Shown here piece after piece: positions 17,664-25,088 of a stretch of 64,000 nt of DNA (the first letter of the stretch is position 1; each line of letters begins with the position of its first letter). Source of the DNA: Desulfitobacterium_A sp034927245 (GTDB lineage Bacteria; Bacillota; Desulfitobacteriia; Desulfitobacteriales; Desulfitobacteriaceae). The stretch lies in contig NZ_JAYFQK010000049.1 of the NCBI RefSeq assembly GCF_034927245.1, positions 38,550 to 102,549 of the forward strand, read 5' to 3'. A program made the position numbers and the translations under genes. The notes under the pieces are model-generated. The model was not told where the DNA came from. It saw nothing but the letters and a program-made list of their open reading frames with translations, and searched no databases.

Positions 17664-17731
17664 AATGTTCACCTGTTTCTGTAAGTTATCGTATGTACGT
17701 ATTACTTGGGCTGTTTTGAAAGGGGACTTTG

Positions 17732-18006
17732 AAAGAGGCCTTTCGTTATCTATTCAGGCGAGGCGTTCGCCTACCAAACTAATGACTTAAACTTGGGATT
17801 TGGAGAGGGGTCGTCGCGTGTTTTCGCCGTCCATGGCACACGCGACACTTGACACGTCCTGTGTCATCGCTGCCAAAATCGGCTCCTGCCTCTGTTGGCA
17901 GCGGCGCACGTCCTATGCGCCGCCCCGCTGAAGCCGCTGCCCCAAGTTTAAGTCAAGTTTGGTGACGACTCTCTTGAAAGCCTTCATAGCTAACGAAAGG
18001 CTCTTT
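17732..18006. repeat. Structured multi-hairpin intergenic element (element D), about 275 bp
   Basis: Nested complementary arms close the element. AAAGAG plus CCTTTCGTTA (17732-17748) pairs with TAACGAAAGG plus CTCTTT (17991-18006). CCAAACT (17774-17780) pairs with AGTTTGG (17956-17962). A perfect 14-bp stem joins 17784-17797 to 17941-17954. Inside are small hairpins: GTCGCGTG/CACACGCGAC, TGACAC-GTCC-TGTGTCA, GCTGCCAA/TTGGCAGC and GGCGCA-CGTCCTA-TGCGCC. Several loops carry GTCC. No credible coding frame is present. It could be a folded RNA or a palindromic mobile element; function is unknown. Confidence 0.75.
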
Positions 18007-18141
18007 TGGGTCTAGGGAGTAAACGGATTAGGTTTAGAGGAGTGTGCCATTGCCAATATTCACAATCCCCTTGCTTTAAACCATCGCTTAGAAACCGTTT
18101 CACTTGTCCTTTCGCTAGTACATCTCAAAATTCCCGAGAGC

Positions 18142-18376
18142 GTAGCTTCACGCATAGAAGTGAGCGCTTTTGCGGAAGGGTGGTTATGTACACGATGTTT
18201 CCGAGGGTTAGCGAAGCCACTTGGTTCACTTCAGGTATTACCCTTAGGTTTGGCTTAGCTCCCACGGAAACAAGGGTGCCGACGTCACATGGACGTGCCT
18301 AGTGCAGAGCCCTCATGGATGAGAAAAGGCTCTGCTAGCCCTGGAGCGCTAAGTAAGCGGATATGCGTGAAGCTAC
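18142..18376 (+). repeat. Repeat family B, copy B1 (MITE-like), 235 bp
   Basis: Perfect 15-bp terminal inverted repeats: GTAGCTTCACGCATA at 18142-18156 and its complement at 18362-18376. Interior words shared with B2 (30843-31028) and with B3 (complement of 60739-60916) include GCGAAGCCA, TGGTTCAC, AGGTTTGGC, AGCTCCCACGGAA and GGAGCGC. It is longer than the others because of an extra segment near 18270-18330. It encodes nothing and lies between menE and menB with element D. Confidence 0.82.
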
Positions 18377-18435
18377 ACGACCCAGAATCCTTGAAGGGGA
18401 CGACCCAAACTTCTTAAACTTCAACAGTGAATCGA

Positions 18436-19275
18436 TCACGGGAACTTCGGGAACTGCTGATAATCGGGCTTACGCTTTTGAAGATAAGCGTCCCGGCCTT
18501 CTTTGGCTTCATCACTTGTGTAGAATAACAAAGTTGCATCACCGGCTAATTGCTGCAGACCGGCTAAACCATCGGTATCGGCATTAAATGCAGCTTTCAT
18601 GAAGCGTAAAGCTGTCGGGGAATGCTGCAAAATTTCTTTTGCCCATTTAACCGTTTCTTCCTCAAGTTGGTCAAAGGGAACCACGGTGTTTACCAATCCC
18701 ATGTCCAATGCTTCTTGGGCTGTGTATTGGCGGCATAAATACCAAATCTCCCGGGCTTTTTTATGTCCTATGATGCGTGCCAAATAGCCAGCTCCATAAC
18801 CTGCATCAAAAGAACCGACCTTTGGTCCGGTTTGACCGAATTTCGCATTTTCTGAGGCAATGCTTAAATCGCAAACGATATGTAAGACATGCCCTCCGCC
18901 GATAGCAAAGCCATTGACCATAGCAATTACCGGTTTAGGGATCACCCGTATTAACCGCTGCAGATCTAAAACGTTCAGCCGGGGAATCTGATCGTCACCA
19001 ACATATCCCCCGTTTCCCCGAACGCGCTGATCACCGCCGGAACAAAAAGCTTCCTTTTCTTGACCTTGTCCATGATTAGCCCCTGTCAATATAATGACAC
19101 CGATTTCACTGTCCTCGCGGGCGACAGTAAAGGCATGGATCAATTCCATGACGGTTTTGGGGCGAAAGGCATTGCGGACTTCCGGTCGGTTAATCGTGAT
19201 TTTCGCGATTCCCTCATACGTCTCATAAAGGATATCCTCATAGTTACGGTTTGCTGGTTTCCATGGAAATTTCAT
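18436..19275 (-). CDS. menB: 1,4-Dihydroxy-2-naphthoyl-CoA synthase (MenB), 279 aa
   Basis: Ring-closing crotonase-fold enzyme of the menaquinone pathway. The start MKFPWKPANRNYEDILYETY aligns with B. subtilis MenB. ITINRPEVRNAFRPKTV, SGGDQRVRGNGGYVGDD and GPKVGSFDAGYGAGYLARIIG contain the active-site loop with the conserved Ser-Phe-Asp and the catalytic region. The Gly-rich oxyanion segment NGFAIGGGHVL is present. ATG 19275 is used because GGAGGG lies eight bases before it; the ATG at 19281 is too close. The gene starts two bases after the menH stop. Confidence 0.97.
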   Translation of the reverse strand: MKFPWKPANRNYEDILYETYEGIAKITINRPEVRNAFRPKTVMELIHAFTVAREDSEIGVIILTGANHGQGQEKEAFCSGGDQRVRGNGGYVGDDQIPRLNVLDLQRLIRVIPKPVIAMVNGFAIGGGHVLHIVCDLSIASENAKFGQTGPKVGSFDAGYGAGYLARIIGHKKAREIWYLCRQYTAQEALDMGLVNTVVPFDQLEEETVKWAKEILQHSPTALRFMKAAFNADTDGLAGLQQLAGDATLLFYTSDEAKEGRDAYLQKRKPDYQQFPKFP

Positions 19276-19277
19276 AA

Positions 19278-20090
19278 TCATATCCCTCCAATTATTAAAT
19301 TTAAATCCGATTGCACCGCATCACAAAAGGCCTGAGGGTTTTCAATATGCGTATTATGTCCGGCCCCCACAATAATTTCTCTCTTGATCCCAGGGTTTAA
19401 CTTGGCGAACCCTTGACCCACCTTTTGGTATTTCTCATCATATTCGCCATTGATATAAAGAACAGGCATGGTTAATTTTGAGACTTCATTTCGCAAGCAT
19501 GGATATATGCCTTGTCCCGTTGCAAGCAGAGTATTCGCCAAGGCATGGGGGTCATTTTGCAGCCGCCTTTCCTTGATCTTTTCGCATATATCCCGGGGCA
19601 GATTTTTTTGTGAAGCAAATAGTTCAAGCCCGGACCAGTAATCATTAAACCATTCTATCCCATTTTCTTGGATTGATTTCGCCAGCCAAACATCCTGCTG
19701 ACAGCGCTGAATTTTTCTTTGGACATCACCCAACCCATAGGATGAACTTTCAAGAATAAGCCGGAGAACTTCCCGCGGATAGGTTAAAGCATAAGCTAGA
19801 GCAATACGTCCACCCATTGAGTAACCGAGCAGGGAATACTGATCAAACCCTAAATGCCGAATAAGCGCATGAAGCTGTTCAAGCAGCGCTGGCAAAAGAT
19901 AAGGTTCAAGGGAATGGGGTTTGTCACTCAAACCATGGCCGATCAAATCGACCAAAACCATTTGGCAGTTATCCAATCGAATATGATCCCAAGTTGTTGA
20001 ATTTTCAGCAAAGCCGTGTAAACAGATGATAGGCCGGCCGCTCCCTTTGACAGTCACAGCATACCGGAGGTTTTCAATTGTAAAAAACAT
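19278..20090 (-). CDS. menH: SHCHC synthase MenH (alpha/beta hydrolase), 270 aa
   Basis: Eliminates pyruvate from SEPHCHC in menaquinone synthesis. Alpha/beta-hydrolase features: oxyanion HGFAEN (near 27), nucleophile elbow GYSMGGR (near 91), Asp in NGEYDEKYQ and catalytic His in GAGHNTHIENP (near 246). MenH enzymes retain this triad. ATG 20090 is chosen because TTAGGAG lies eight bases upstream; the longer frame overlaps menD by 95 bases. Location between menD and menB supports the assignment over a generic hydrolase. Confidence 0.92.
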   Translation of the reverse strand: MFFTIENLRYAVTVKGSGRPIICLHGFAENSTTWDHIRLDNCQMVLVDLIGHGLSDKPHSLEPYLLPALLEQLHALIRHLGFDQYSLLGYSMGGRIALAYALTYPREVLRLILESSSYGLGDVQRKIQRCQQDVWLAKSIQENGIEWFNDYWSGLELFASQKNLPRDICEKIKERRLQNDPHALANTLLATGQGIYPCLRNEVSKLTMPVLYINGEYDEKYQKVGQGFAKLNPGIKREIIVGAGHNTHIENPQAFCDAVQSDLNLIIGGI

Positions 20091-20100
20091 TTGTTTACTC

Positions 20101-21786
20101 CTAAGCTTCTTTCTTATCTTTCCTATCTTTTTTATCTTTAAAACTTGTGTAAAGATCATGCAGTCTTTTACTGACTTCGGCATCAATATGCACATTTAAA
20201 ACCTTAACACCAGCCAGGGTTAAAGCCTTCCGGAAATCCTGCTCAAAGGACTCATAGTTATCGGGTTCAAAATAGGTTACATCATATAAAGCCTTCAGTC
20301 CGCTAAAATCCATACCATGCGGCGTCATAAACAAAAGCTCAAAGTACTTGTTCTCACTATGGGGTAAATATTTGAAAATAGCTCCGCCGTCATTATTGAA
20401 CACCACTATGACTAGGTTGAGGTGATGTTTTTTCCCGATAAGCAGGCCATTCAAATCATGGAAAAAGGCTAAATCCCCCGTCAATAATACTGTCGGATGT
20501 TCACTCGTAGAAATTCCCAGCGCTGTAGAAATCGTTCCATCAATACCATTCGCCCCGCGATTGCAGAGGATTTTCAGCGTTTGGCGGCGCGCTTCCAAAA
20601 AATAATCGACATCACGGATTGCCATACTATTGGCGACACATAAACGGCCTCCTTCAGGCAGCATATCCTGTATCTCTTGAACCAATCTTCCTTCAAATAA
20701 CCCTGCTTCCTCTCGGGCGAGATTCAACCGCCCGCGCATTTCTTTCTGATAATATTGCCAGCGTCGTAAGTATTGGGCGTTCGTATTCCGGACACCGATC
20801 GAATGGGCAAAAGCCTTCGGATCGGCAACAATATAGCGATTAATCGCTAAAGAAGGAGCACGGTATTGAAAAGTTTTTCCGACTTGAAAATATAAGACAT
20901 CCCGATGCATCGCCAGAAACTGCTGTAAACGTTTAGATACAGGGGTCTGCCCAAAATGAATGATGTAATCCGGTTTCAGTTCCTTTTTTAGGTCATCATT
21001 TTTGAGGAATGCGTCATAGCTGTCGATGATCTGCTCATGATCGTAATTACGGAAATTAGAAATGGGATCAGCTAGGACGGGGGCCTTCAAGCGCTCTGCC
21101 AATTCCAGAACCTCACGATGATAATTCGCATACGCATCTCCGCCGCAGATCAAGATTCCGTTTTTGTCCTGAAAAATAGAATCATCTATCGTTAACCGGC
21201 TCACATCCCCCATCCACTCAAAGGGGTATTTTAAACGGCCTGCACTGAAATCCACCTGGCTTAAATCGGGAACTAAAGGCTCCCGTAAGGGAACATTGAT
21301 ATGCGCTACCCCATACTCGCCGGACATCGCACTCACATAAGCCTTGCGCATCACTGTCCGCACATACCGGTACATCGCTTCCCTTTCTTCGGGGAGCGCT
21401 AGCTCTTCAAAATATACAACATAATCATGGTAAATTTTGATTTGGTCGATGGTTTGCGGAGCACCGACTTGACGCAATTCAGGGGGACGGTCTGCGGTTA
21501 AAATGATCAAGGGAACTTTGGAATGCTTTGCTTCAACAACAGCCGGCCAATAGTGGGTAACGGCAGAACCTGAGGAACAAACTAGGACAACCGGCCGTTC
21601 CTTTTCCTTCGCTATCCCTAAGGCAAAGAATCCGGCGGATCGTTCATCAATGCTGATATAGACCTCAAAGTCGTGTTCGCAAAACAATATCGCCAGCGGG
21701 GCTGAACGAGACCCCGGACTAATCACAACTTCACGCACACCCAGCTGATTCAGCTCATCGACTAGCGCCGCAATATAATGGGTCAT
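20101..21786 (-). CDS. menD: SEPHCHC synthase MenD, 561 aa
   Basis: ThDP-dependent enzyme joining isochorismate and 2-oxoglutarate. The N-terminal VVISPGSRSAPLA and DERSAGFFALG are MenD signatures, with the Glu/Arg residues that contact ThDP and substrate. A central domain spans about 190-340. The C-terminal ThDP site is TGDLAFFHDLNG...NNDGGAIF (near 430-465). ATG 21786 is preferred to GTG 21795 because GAGGGG precedes it by eight bases. The C-terminus ends in a Lys/Asp-rich tail (KDKKDRKDKKEA), an oddity with no obvious role. Confidence 0.96.
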   Translation of the reverse strand: MTHYIAALVDELNQLGVREVVISPGSRSAPLAILFCEHDFEVYISIDERSAGFFALGIAKEKERPVVLVCSSGSAVTHYWPAVVEAKHSKVPLIILTADRPPELRQVGAPQTIDQIKIYHDYVVYFEELALPEEREAMYRYVRTVMRKAYVSAMSGEYGVAHINVPLREPLVPDLSQVDFSAGRLKYPFEWMGDVSRLTIDDSIFQDKNGILICGGDAYANYHREVLELAERLKAPVLADPISNFRNYDHEQIIDSYDAFLKNDDLKKELKPDYIIHFGQTPVSKRLQQFLAMHRDVLYFQVGKTFQYRAPSLAINRYIVADPKAFAHSIGVRNTNAQYLRRWQYYQKEMRGRLNLAREEAGLFEGRLVQEIQDMLPEGGRLCVANSMAIRDVDYFLEARRQTLKILCNRGANGIDGTISTALGISTSEHPTVLLTGDLAFFHDLNGLLIGKKHHLNLVIVVFNNDGGAIFKYLPHSENKYFELLFMTPHGMDFSGLKALYDVTYFEPDNYESFEQDFRKALTLAGVKVLNVHIDAEVSKRLHDLYTSFKDKKDRKDKKEA

Positions 21787-21804
21787 CTCATTCACCCCTC
21801 AAAT

Positions 21805-22956
21805 CTATAGACTTTCGACAATCGTTCTCACTTTATTTTCCGTCTCCCGATACTCTTCTTCGCAATCCGAATCGTTCACGATCCCACATCCTGCGTAGGC
21901 ATAAACCTTATTCTTTTCAATGAGTGCCGAACGGATGCCCACGACAAATAGTCCGTTTCCCTGCTCATCCATAATGCCGATCGGCGCAGCATACAAGCCC
22001 CGTTCATGCTTTTCAAAGCGCCGGATTATGGCCAGCGCTTCTTGGACGGGATAGCCTCCTAAAGCAGGGGTTGGGTGCAAGCGGGATACCCACTCGGTCA
22101 AAGCACAGTTTTCGCTTTCTTTGGCTTTAATCCGTGTTTGCAAATGATGCAGATTTTTAAGCGTTAAAATCGTTGTCTCGCCGATGCTGACCTCATCGCT
22201 ATACCTTCTCATCACATCGGCTATGTAATCTATGACAATTTGATGTTCATGGCGGTTTTTCGGATCGTTGAAGAGCGCCGCTTTTTGCTTTTCATCGTGT
22301 TCCTTATCCCCTCTTGAAATCGTTCCTGCTAAAGCATAACTGATGATTTGTTCGTTATCCTTTTGCACTAAGATTTCCGGAGTAGCGCCAAGGAATGTTT
22401 TACCCTCTTTGGAGTAAGCAAAAATAAAGGAATTCTGATTTTTCTCCATAAGATTATTTAAGGCGCTTGCAATCGATACGTCTGTCTCACAGACGATCTT
22501 TACTTCTCGGGAAATGACAACCTTCTTCACCTTTCCCGCGACAATTTCTTGTTTCACATTATTGAATAACTCTTGCCACTGACCGTAATCATCCTTCATT
22601 ATCTCGTAAACATGCTTCTGGGCTGTGAACTCTTTATCCGGAATATCAATTGCTTCTTTGCTGTAATAAAAGGTTTGTTTCCCATCCTTCTTAACAAAGT
22701 AAAATTCAAAAGCAATCGTTTCATTGCCCAGCCCCGCCCATTTTTGATCCTCAGTCATGGGAAAAAAACTTCGCGTCGAAAAGACATACGGAAATTGAAG
22801 TAAGCTTTCCCCTGCTTTAAACGTCCTTAAGCGTCTTGCTCCAATGATGAGTTCTTTTTTTAGGGGATTATAGAACCAAACGCGTTCTTCTTGTTCAAAA
22901 TGCTGCCAAAATGAAAGCGGACTTTTGAGATACAGTTCTTGACGATGATAAATCAT
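21805..22956 (-). CDS. menF: Menaquinone-specific isochorismate synthase MenF, 383 aa
   Basis: Converts chorismate to isochorismate, the first committed step. Chorismate-binding domain motifs: KVVISREVKI (near 142), YALAGTISRGD (near 212), the HxHLQTR-like LHHLQTRIKA, HPTPALGGYPVQEAL (near 298) and the Gly-rich end YAYAGCGIVNDSDCEEEYRETENK. The protein is on the short side for the family. ATG 22956 is chosen (AAGGCGAG upstream). The longer frame runs through an 8-bp tandem repeat in the leader and is not credible. It is the first gene of menFDHB(EC). Confidence 0.95.
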   Translation of the reverse strand: MIYHRQELYLKSPLSFWQHFEQEERVWFYNPLKKELIIGARRLRTFKAGESLLQFPYVFSTRSFFPMTEDQKWAGLGNETIAFEFYFVKKDGKQTFYYSKEAIDIPDKEFTAQKHVYEIMKDDYGQWQELFNNVKQEIVAGKVKKVVISREVKIVCETDVSIASALNNLMEKNQNSFIFAYSKEGKTFLGATPEILVQKDNEQIISYALAGTISRGDKEHDEKQKAALFNDPKNRHEHQIVIDYIADVMRRYSDEVSIGETTILTLKNLHHLQTRIKAKESENCALTEWVSRLHPTPALGGYPVQEALAIIRRFEKHERGLYAAPIGIMDEQGNGLFVVGIRSALIEKNKVYAYAGCGIVNDSDCEEEYRETENKVRTIVESL

Positions 22957-22989
22957 GCTTCTCGCCTTTTTCCTCGTTATTAGTTTATA

Positions 22990-23036
22990 CTTTGAGCCTT
23001 GAGACTTTGAGACCTTGAGATTTTGAGATTTTGTTG
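22990..23036. repeat. 8-bp tandem repeat (YYTTGAGA) in men operon leader
   Basis: Consecutive units ccttgaga, ctttgaga, ccttgaga and ttttgaga are bounded by a 7-bp partial unit on the left and a degenerate one on the right. They lie 34-80 bases upstream of the menF ATG, within the transcribed leader. Confidence 0.85.
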
Positions 23037-23045
23037 TCCGAAGCT

Positions 23046-23075
23046 CCAAGATATGAACCTTAATTCATATCTTGG
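23046..23075. promoter_or_regulatory. Perfect 12-bp inverted repeat in men operon 5' UTR
   Basis: CCAAGATATGAA (23046-23057) pairs perfectly with TTCATATCTTGG (23064-23075) around a 6-nt loop. It lies just downstream of the predicted -10 box. It could be an operator or an mRNA 5' stem-loop. It lacks a T-run, so it is not an obvious terminator. Confidence 0.65.
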
Positions 23076-23080
23076 TATTC

Positions 23081-23091
23081 AGTATATCACA
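23081..23091 (-). promoter_or_regulatory. Extended -10 promoter of the men operon
   Basis: On the minus strand TGTGATATACT gives TATACT (23086-23081) with an upstream TG in the extended -10 position. I see no good -35 at 17 bp. Confidence 0.5.
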
Positions 23092-23132
23092 TATTTTATG
23101 AATTCCTATAACTTTTATCAAAAATTTAAAGA

Positions 23133-23179
23133 AAAGGTGCATCGCAATACTCTCTTAAGTGAGTTAGCGATGCACCTTT
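23133..23179 (-). terminator. Terminator downstream of the serpin gene
   Basis: The arms 23133-23145 and 23167-23179 pair over 13 bp (AAAGGTGCATCGC). On the minus strand the stem is followed by a T-rich stretch (TTTTCTTTAAATTTTT). It lies 35 bp past the serpin stop and isolates it from menF. Confidence 0.85.
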
Positions 23180-23213
23180 GGAACTATTTTTCTAAATTAA
23201 GGGTCTAACAAAG

Positions 23214-24500
23214 CTAAACTGTTGGATTTTCCATGATTCCAATGAAAAGCGGCAGTCCCGTTTGCGTATCCATGATTCCGTAAAGGAACGGGCGATCCAT
23301 CGTCAGTTTTTTACCTGACACAGGGGCCCCCTGCGTTTTCATTTCAACAGAGGTCGCAGCAGCCGCTTCAGTCCCCTTCTCATCTACTCTAATAAAGGTT
23401 TTCTGTAGAACCTTGCTGATAAAAAGATCCTTTTTGTGCTGTTCATTCATCTGTGAGAAATCGGCGTAATTTCGATCAAAAGCAATCGCCATACCCATCC
23501 GTGTCAGTTCATTAACAAAATCGTCTTCATAACGGGCTTCAAACTTTGGTAAAGCAAGTTGGACTGTCGTCATAGACTTTTGAGCGAGAGTTTCGGAAAT
23601 CGTCTTGTAAAGAACGGATTGATCCTGATTGGCCAGCCATTCGCGCGGTGTTATCTGCCCGTCAGGCAATACGGCAAAAAAGGCAAAATGTCCGTCATCA
23701 TAAGGCAAAGCAATACCTGAGGCATTTTCCGCTTCAAAGTACGGCATTGGGTCATTTTTATGCATAAAGGAGGCTTCTGCTGGGCCATTTGGTGCATTAA
23801 AGCTTTGCGGGTGTGTAGCATTCTTTTCAAATGGGGTTTGCCAGTCTGACTTAAAATAAACGGCGTTAAGGAGATACATAGCAACATTAGGATCAATCGA
23901 TTGAACCATTGTATTGATTTTTCCCTGGGTTGCCTTCTTCACCCAGTCATTGATAATATTCGGTGTATTTTCATTTTGAAGGTCAAGCTGTCGAGCATCT
24001 GCCGAATAGTAATCCGCGTTAGCCTGGAGAAACGGTTTATAAGGCTTGAAATCTTGACCGTACCAAACAGAATTGGCTATTGTCAGCGTTGTTTTGCTGT
24101 TCGTTTGCTTAAGCAGTTCAGTCCAATCCCGACAAGATTGATTGACTTGATCAACGGTTAAACCCTGATCCGCAAGCACTTTTAACATGGCGGTTTTTGT
24201 TTCACCATCGGCCCCATTCAAAGTCATGGCTAGGGCAAGATAAGCTGACGCCGGCGAGACAAGAATATTCCCCGTATTATCCGCCGAAGCTTTCAATAGT
24301 TCCGCCGAAAAATGATGGATAGACGTGCGGAATTCCTCTGGCAGAGTCCCCGGGTCGGGCCTCTCGGCCGCTTGAATATTTCCCATCAAGTCTGCGGCTT
24401 TTGCAGTTCGCGCACCCGTTGTGCATCCTGATAACATCAGCATCAAACTCAGACATACAACCAAGAAAAGCGAGAACTTGCGTTTCATAAATATCCCCAT
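23214..24500 (-). CDS. Serpin-family lipoprotein (putative protease inhibitor), 428 aa
   Basis: Serpins trap serine or cysteine proteases irreversibly. The N-terminus is a lipoprotein signal peptide with lipobox LSGC near residue 27, so the protein should be anchored outside the membrane. The serpin fold follows: NILVSPASAYLALAMTLNGA (near 80), NAVYFKSDW, and ALPKFEARYEDDFVNELTRMGM. The reactive-centre region is VDEKGTEAAAATSVEM (near 375). The Gly-Thr-Glu-Ala-Ala-Ala hinge is that of inhibitory serpins, so inhibition is plausible. The C-terminal DRPFLYGIMDTQTGLPLFIG is diagnostic. The cleavage bond cannot be fixed by eye. Start ATG 24500 has GGGAG seven bases upstream. It is monocistronic with its own terminator. 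Confidence 0.95.
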   Translation of the reverse strand: MGIFMKRKFSLFLVVCLSLMLMLSGCTTGARTAKAADLMGNIQAAERPDPGTLPEEFRTSIHHFSAELLKASADNTGNILVSPASAYLALAMTLNGADGETKTAMLKVLADQGLTVDQVNQSCRDWTELLKQTNSKTTLTIANSVWYGQDFKPYKPFLQANADYYSADARQLDLQNENTPNIINDWVKKATQGKINTMVQSIDPNVAMYLLNAVYFKSDWQTPFEKNATHPQSFNAPNGPAEASFMHKNDPMPYFEAENASGIALPYDDGHFAFFAVLPDGQITPREWLANQDQSVLYKTISETLAQKSMTTVQLALPKFEARYEDDFVNELTRMGMAIAFDRNYADFSQMNEQHKKDLFISKVLQKTFIRVDEKGTEAAAATSVEMKTQGAPVSGKKLTMDRPFLYGIMDTQTGLPLFIGIMENPTV

Positions 24501-24671
24501 TAGCACACTCCCTTGCCATAATTAAAATTCACCAAACTTAAGAATGTAATCCTCCCGCGTATTCCATTTCTATAATTCGTTTGAACTTAAGATGAATATT
24601 CTCCATTGGTGGGAATATTCCTACTCCTTTTCACTATGCTAAAAGATTCTTGATCATTATAAAGGAAACTT

Positions 24672-24987
24672 ACTTCAGGTGGAGTTTTGACTCCCGATAG
24701 TTCCGGTGGAACTATCGCACTTGTTTCTGAAGTTTAGTTGACTTATCCCCACAGAGGACAAGTCAGCTAAGCTTGCAAAGCAAGCAAGCTTCCTATGTCC
24801 AGGGACTTAGCGCCACTTATCTCATCCTCACCGCTAAAGTTATTCTGTGTAGTTTGCGGTTCGGCAAAAGTAACCTGCGCCGATTAGCTTTTCTTTGTAG
24901 TATGCGGCTTGGGCGAAACCCTCACCCGGGTTTCGTCACTGGATACTTTCGTACTTTAGAAGTGGGGGTCTTAGTGGCAGTTAGTCA
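24672..24987. repeat. Structured intergenic element between serpin and rng, about 315 bp
   Basis: ACTTCAG (24672-24678) pairs with CTGAAGT (24727-24733) and encloses two hairpins: GGAGT/ACTCC and GATAGTTCC-GGT-GGAACTATC. Next come GACTTaTCC/GGAcAAGTC (24740-24764), and GCTAAG/CTTAGC (24766-24811) enclosing GCTTGC/GCAAGC. A near repeat follows: TGTAGTTTGCGGTTCGG at 24848 and TGTAGTATGCGGCTTGG at 24896. CGAAACCC/GGGTTTCG (24914-24935) completes it. No coding frame looks real. It may be a structured RNA or the remnant end of an insertion element. Confidence 0.65.
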
Positions 24988-25000
24988 TCGGATAAAAAAT

Positions 25001-25043
25001 CAAACGTCCTTATAACACTCACAAAGTGAAATAAGGACGTTTG
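25001..25043 (-). terminator. Terminator downstream of rng
   Basis: A perfect 13-bp stem (CAAACGTCCTTAT, 25001-25013, with 25031-25043) is followed by A/T-rich tracts on both sides. On the minus strand it ends ATTTTTT. It lies 45 bp past the rng stop. Confidence 0.85.
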
Positions 25044-25088
25044 TTTTTAAACCAATCGATAAGGAAGAGCAGGGATAACTATATCTAT

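Noticed and set aside
18006..18302. 98-codon plus-strand open frame in the menB-menE gap
   Set aside because: It runs through repeat B1 and its upstream flank, has no ribosome-binding site and shows no protein-like composition.
18363..18587. 74-codon plus-strand open frame
   Set aside because: It overlaps the end of B1 and the 3' part of menB on the opposite strand; an antisense shadow.
22957..23049. N-terminal extension of MenF through the 8-bp repeats
   Set aside because: The added residues derive from the repeat and leader; a good start with its own signal lies at 22956.
24672..24987. IS200/IS605 end with guide RNA
   Set aside because: Suggestive folding, but no tnpA or tnpB gene is in the window; kept only as a hypothesis.
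24773..25015. 80-codon plus-strand open frame between serpin and rng
   Set aside because: It coincides with the structured element; hairpins explain the sequence better than coding.
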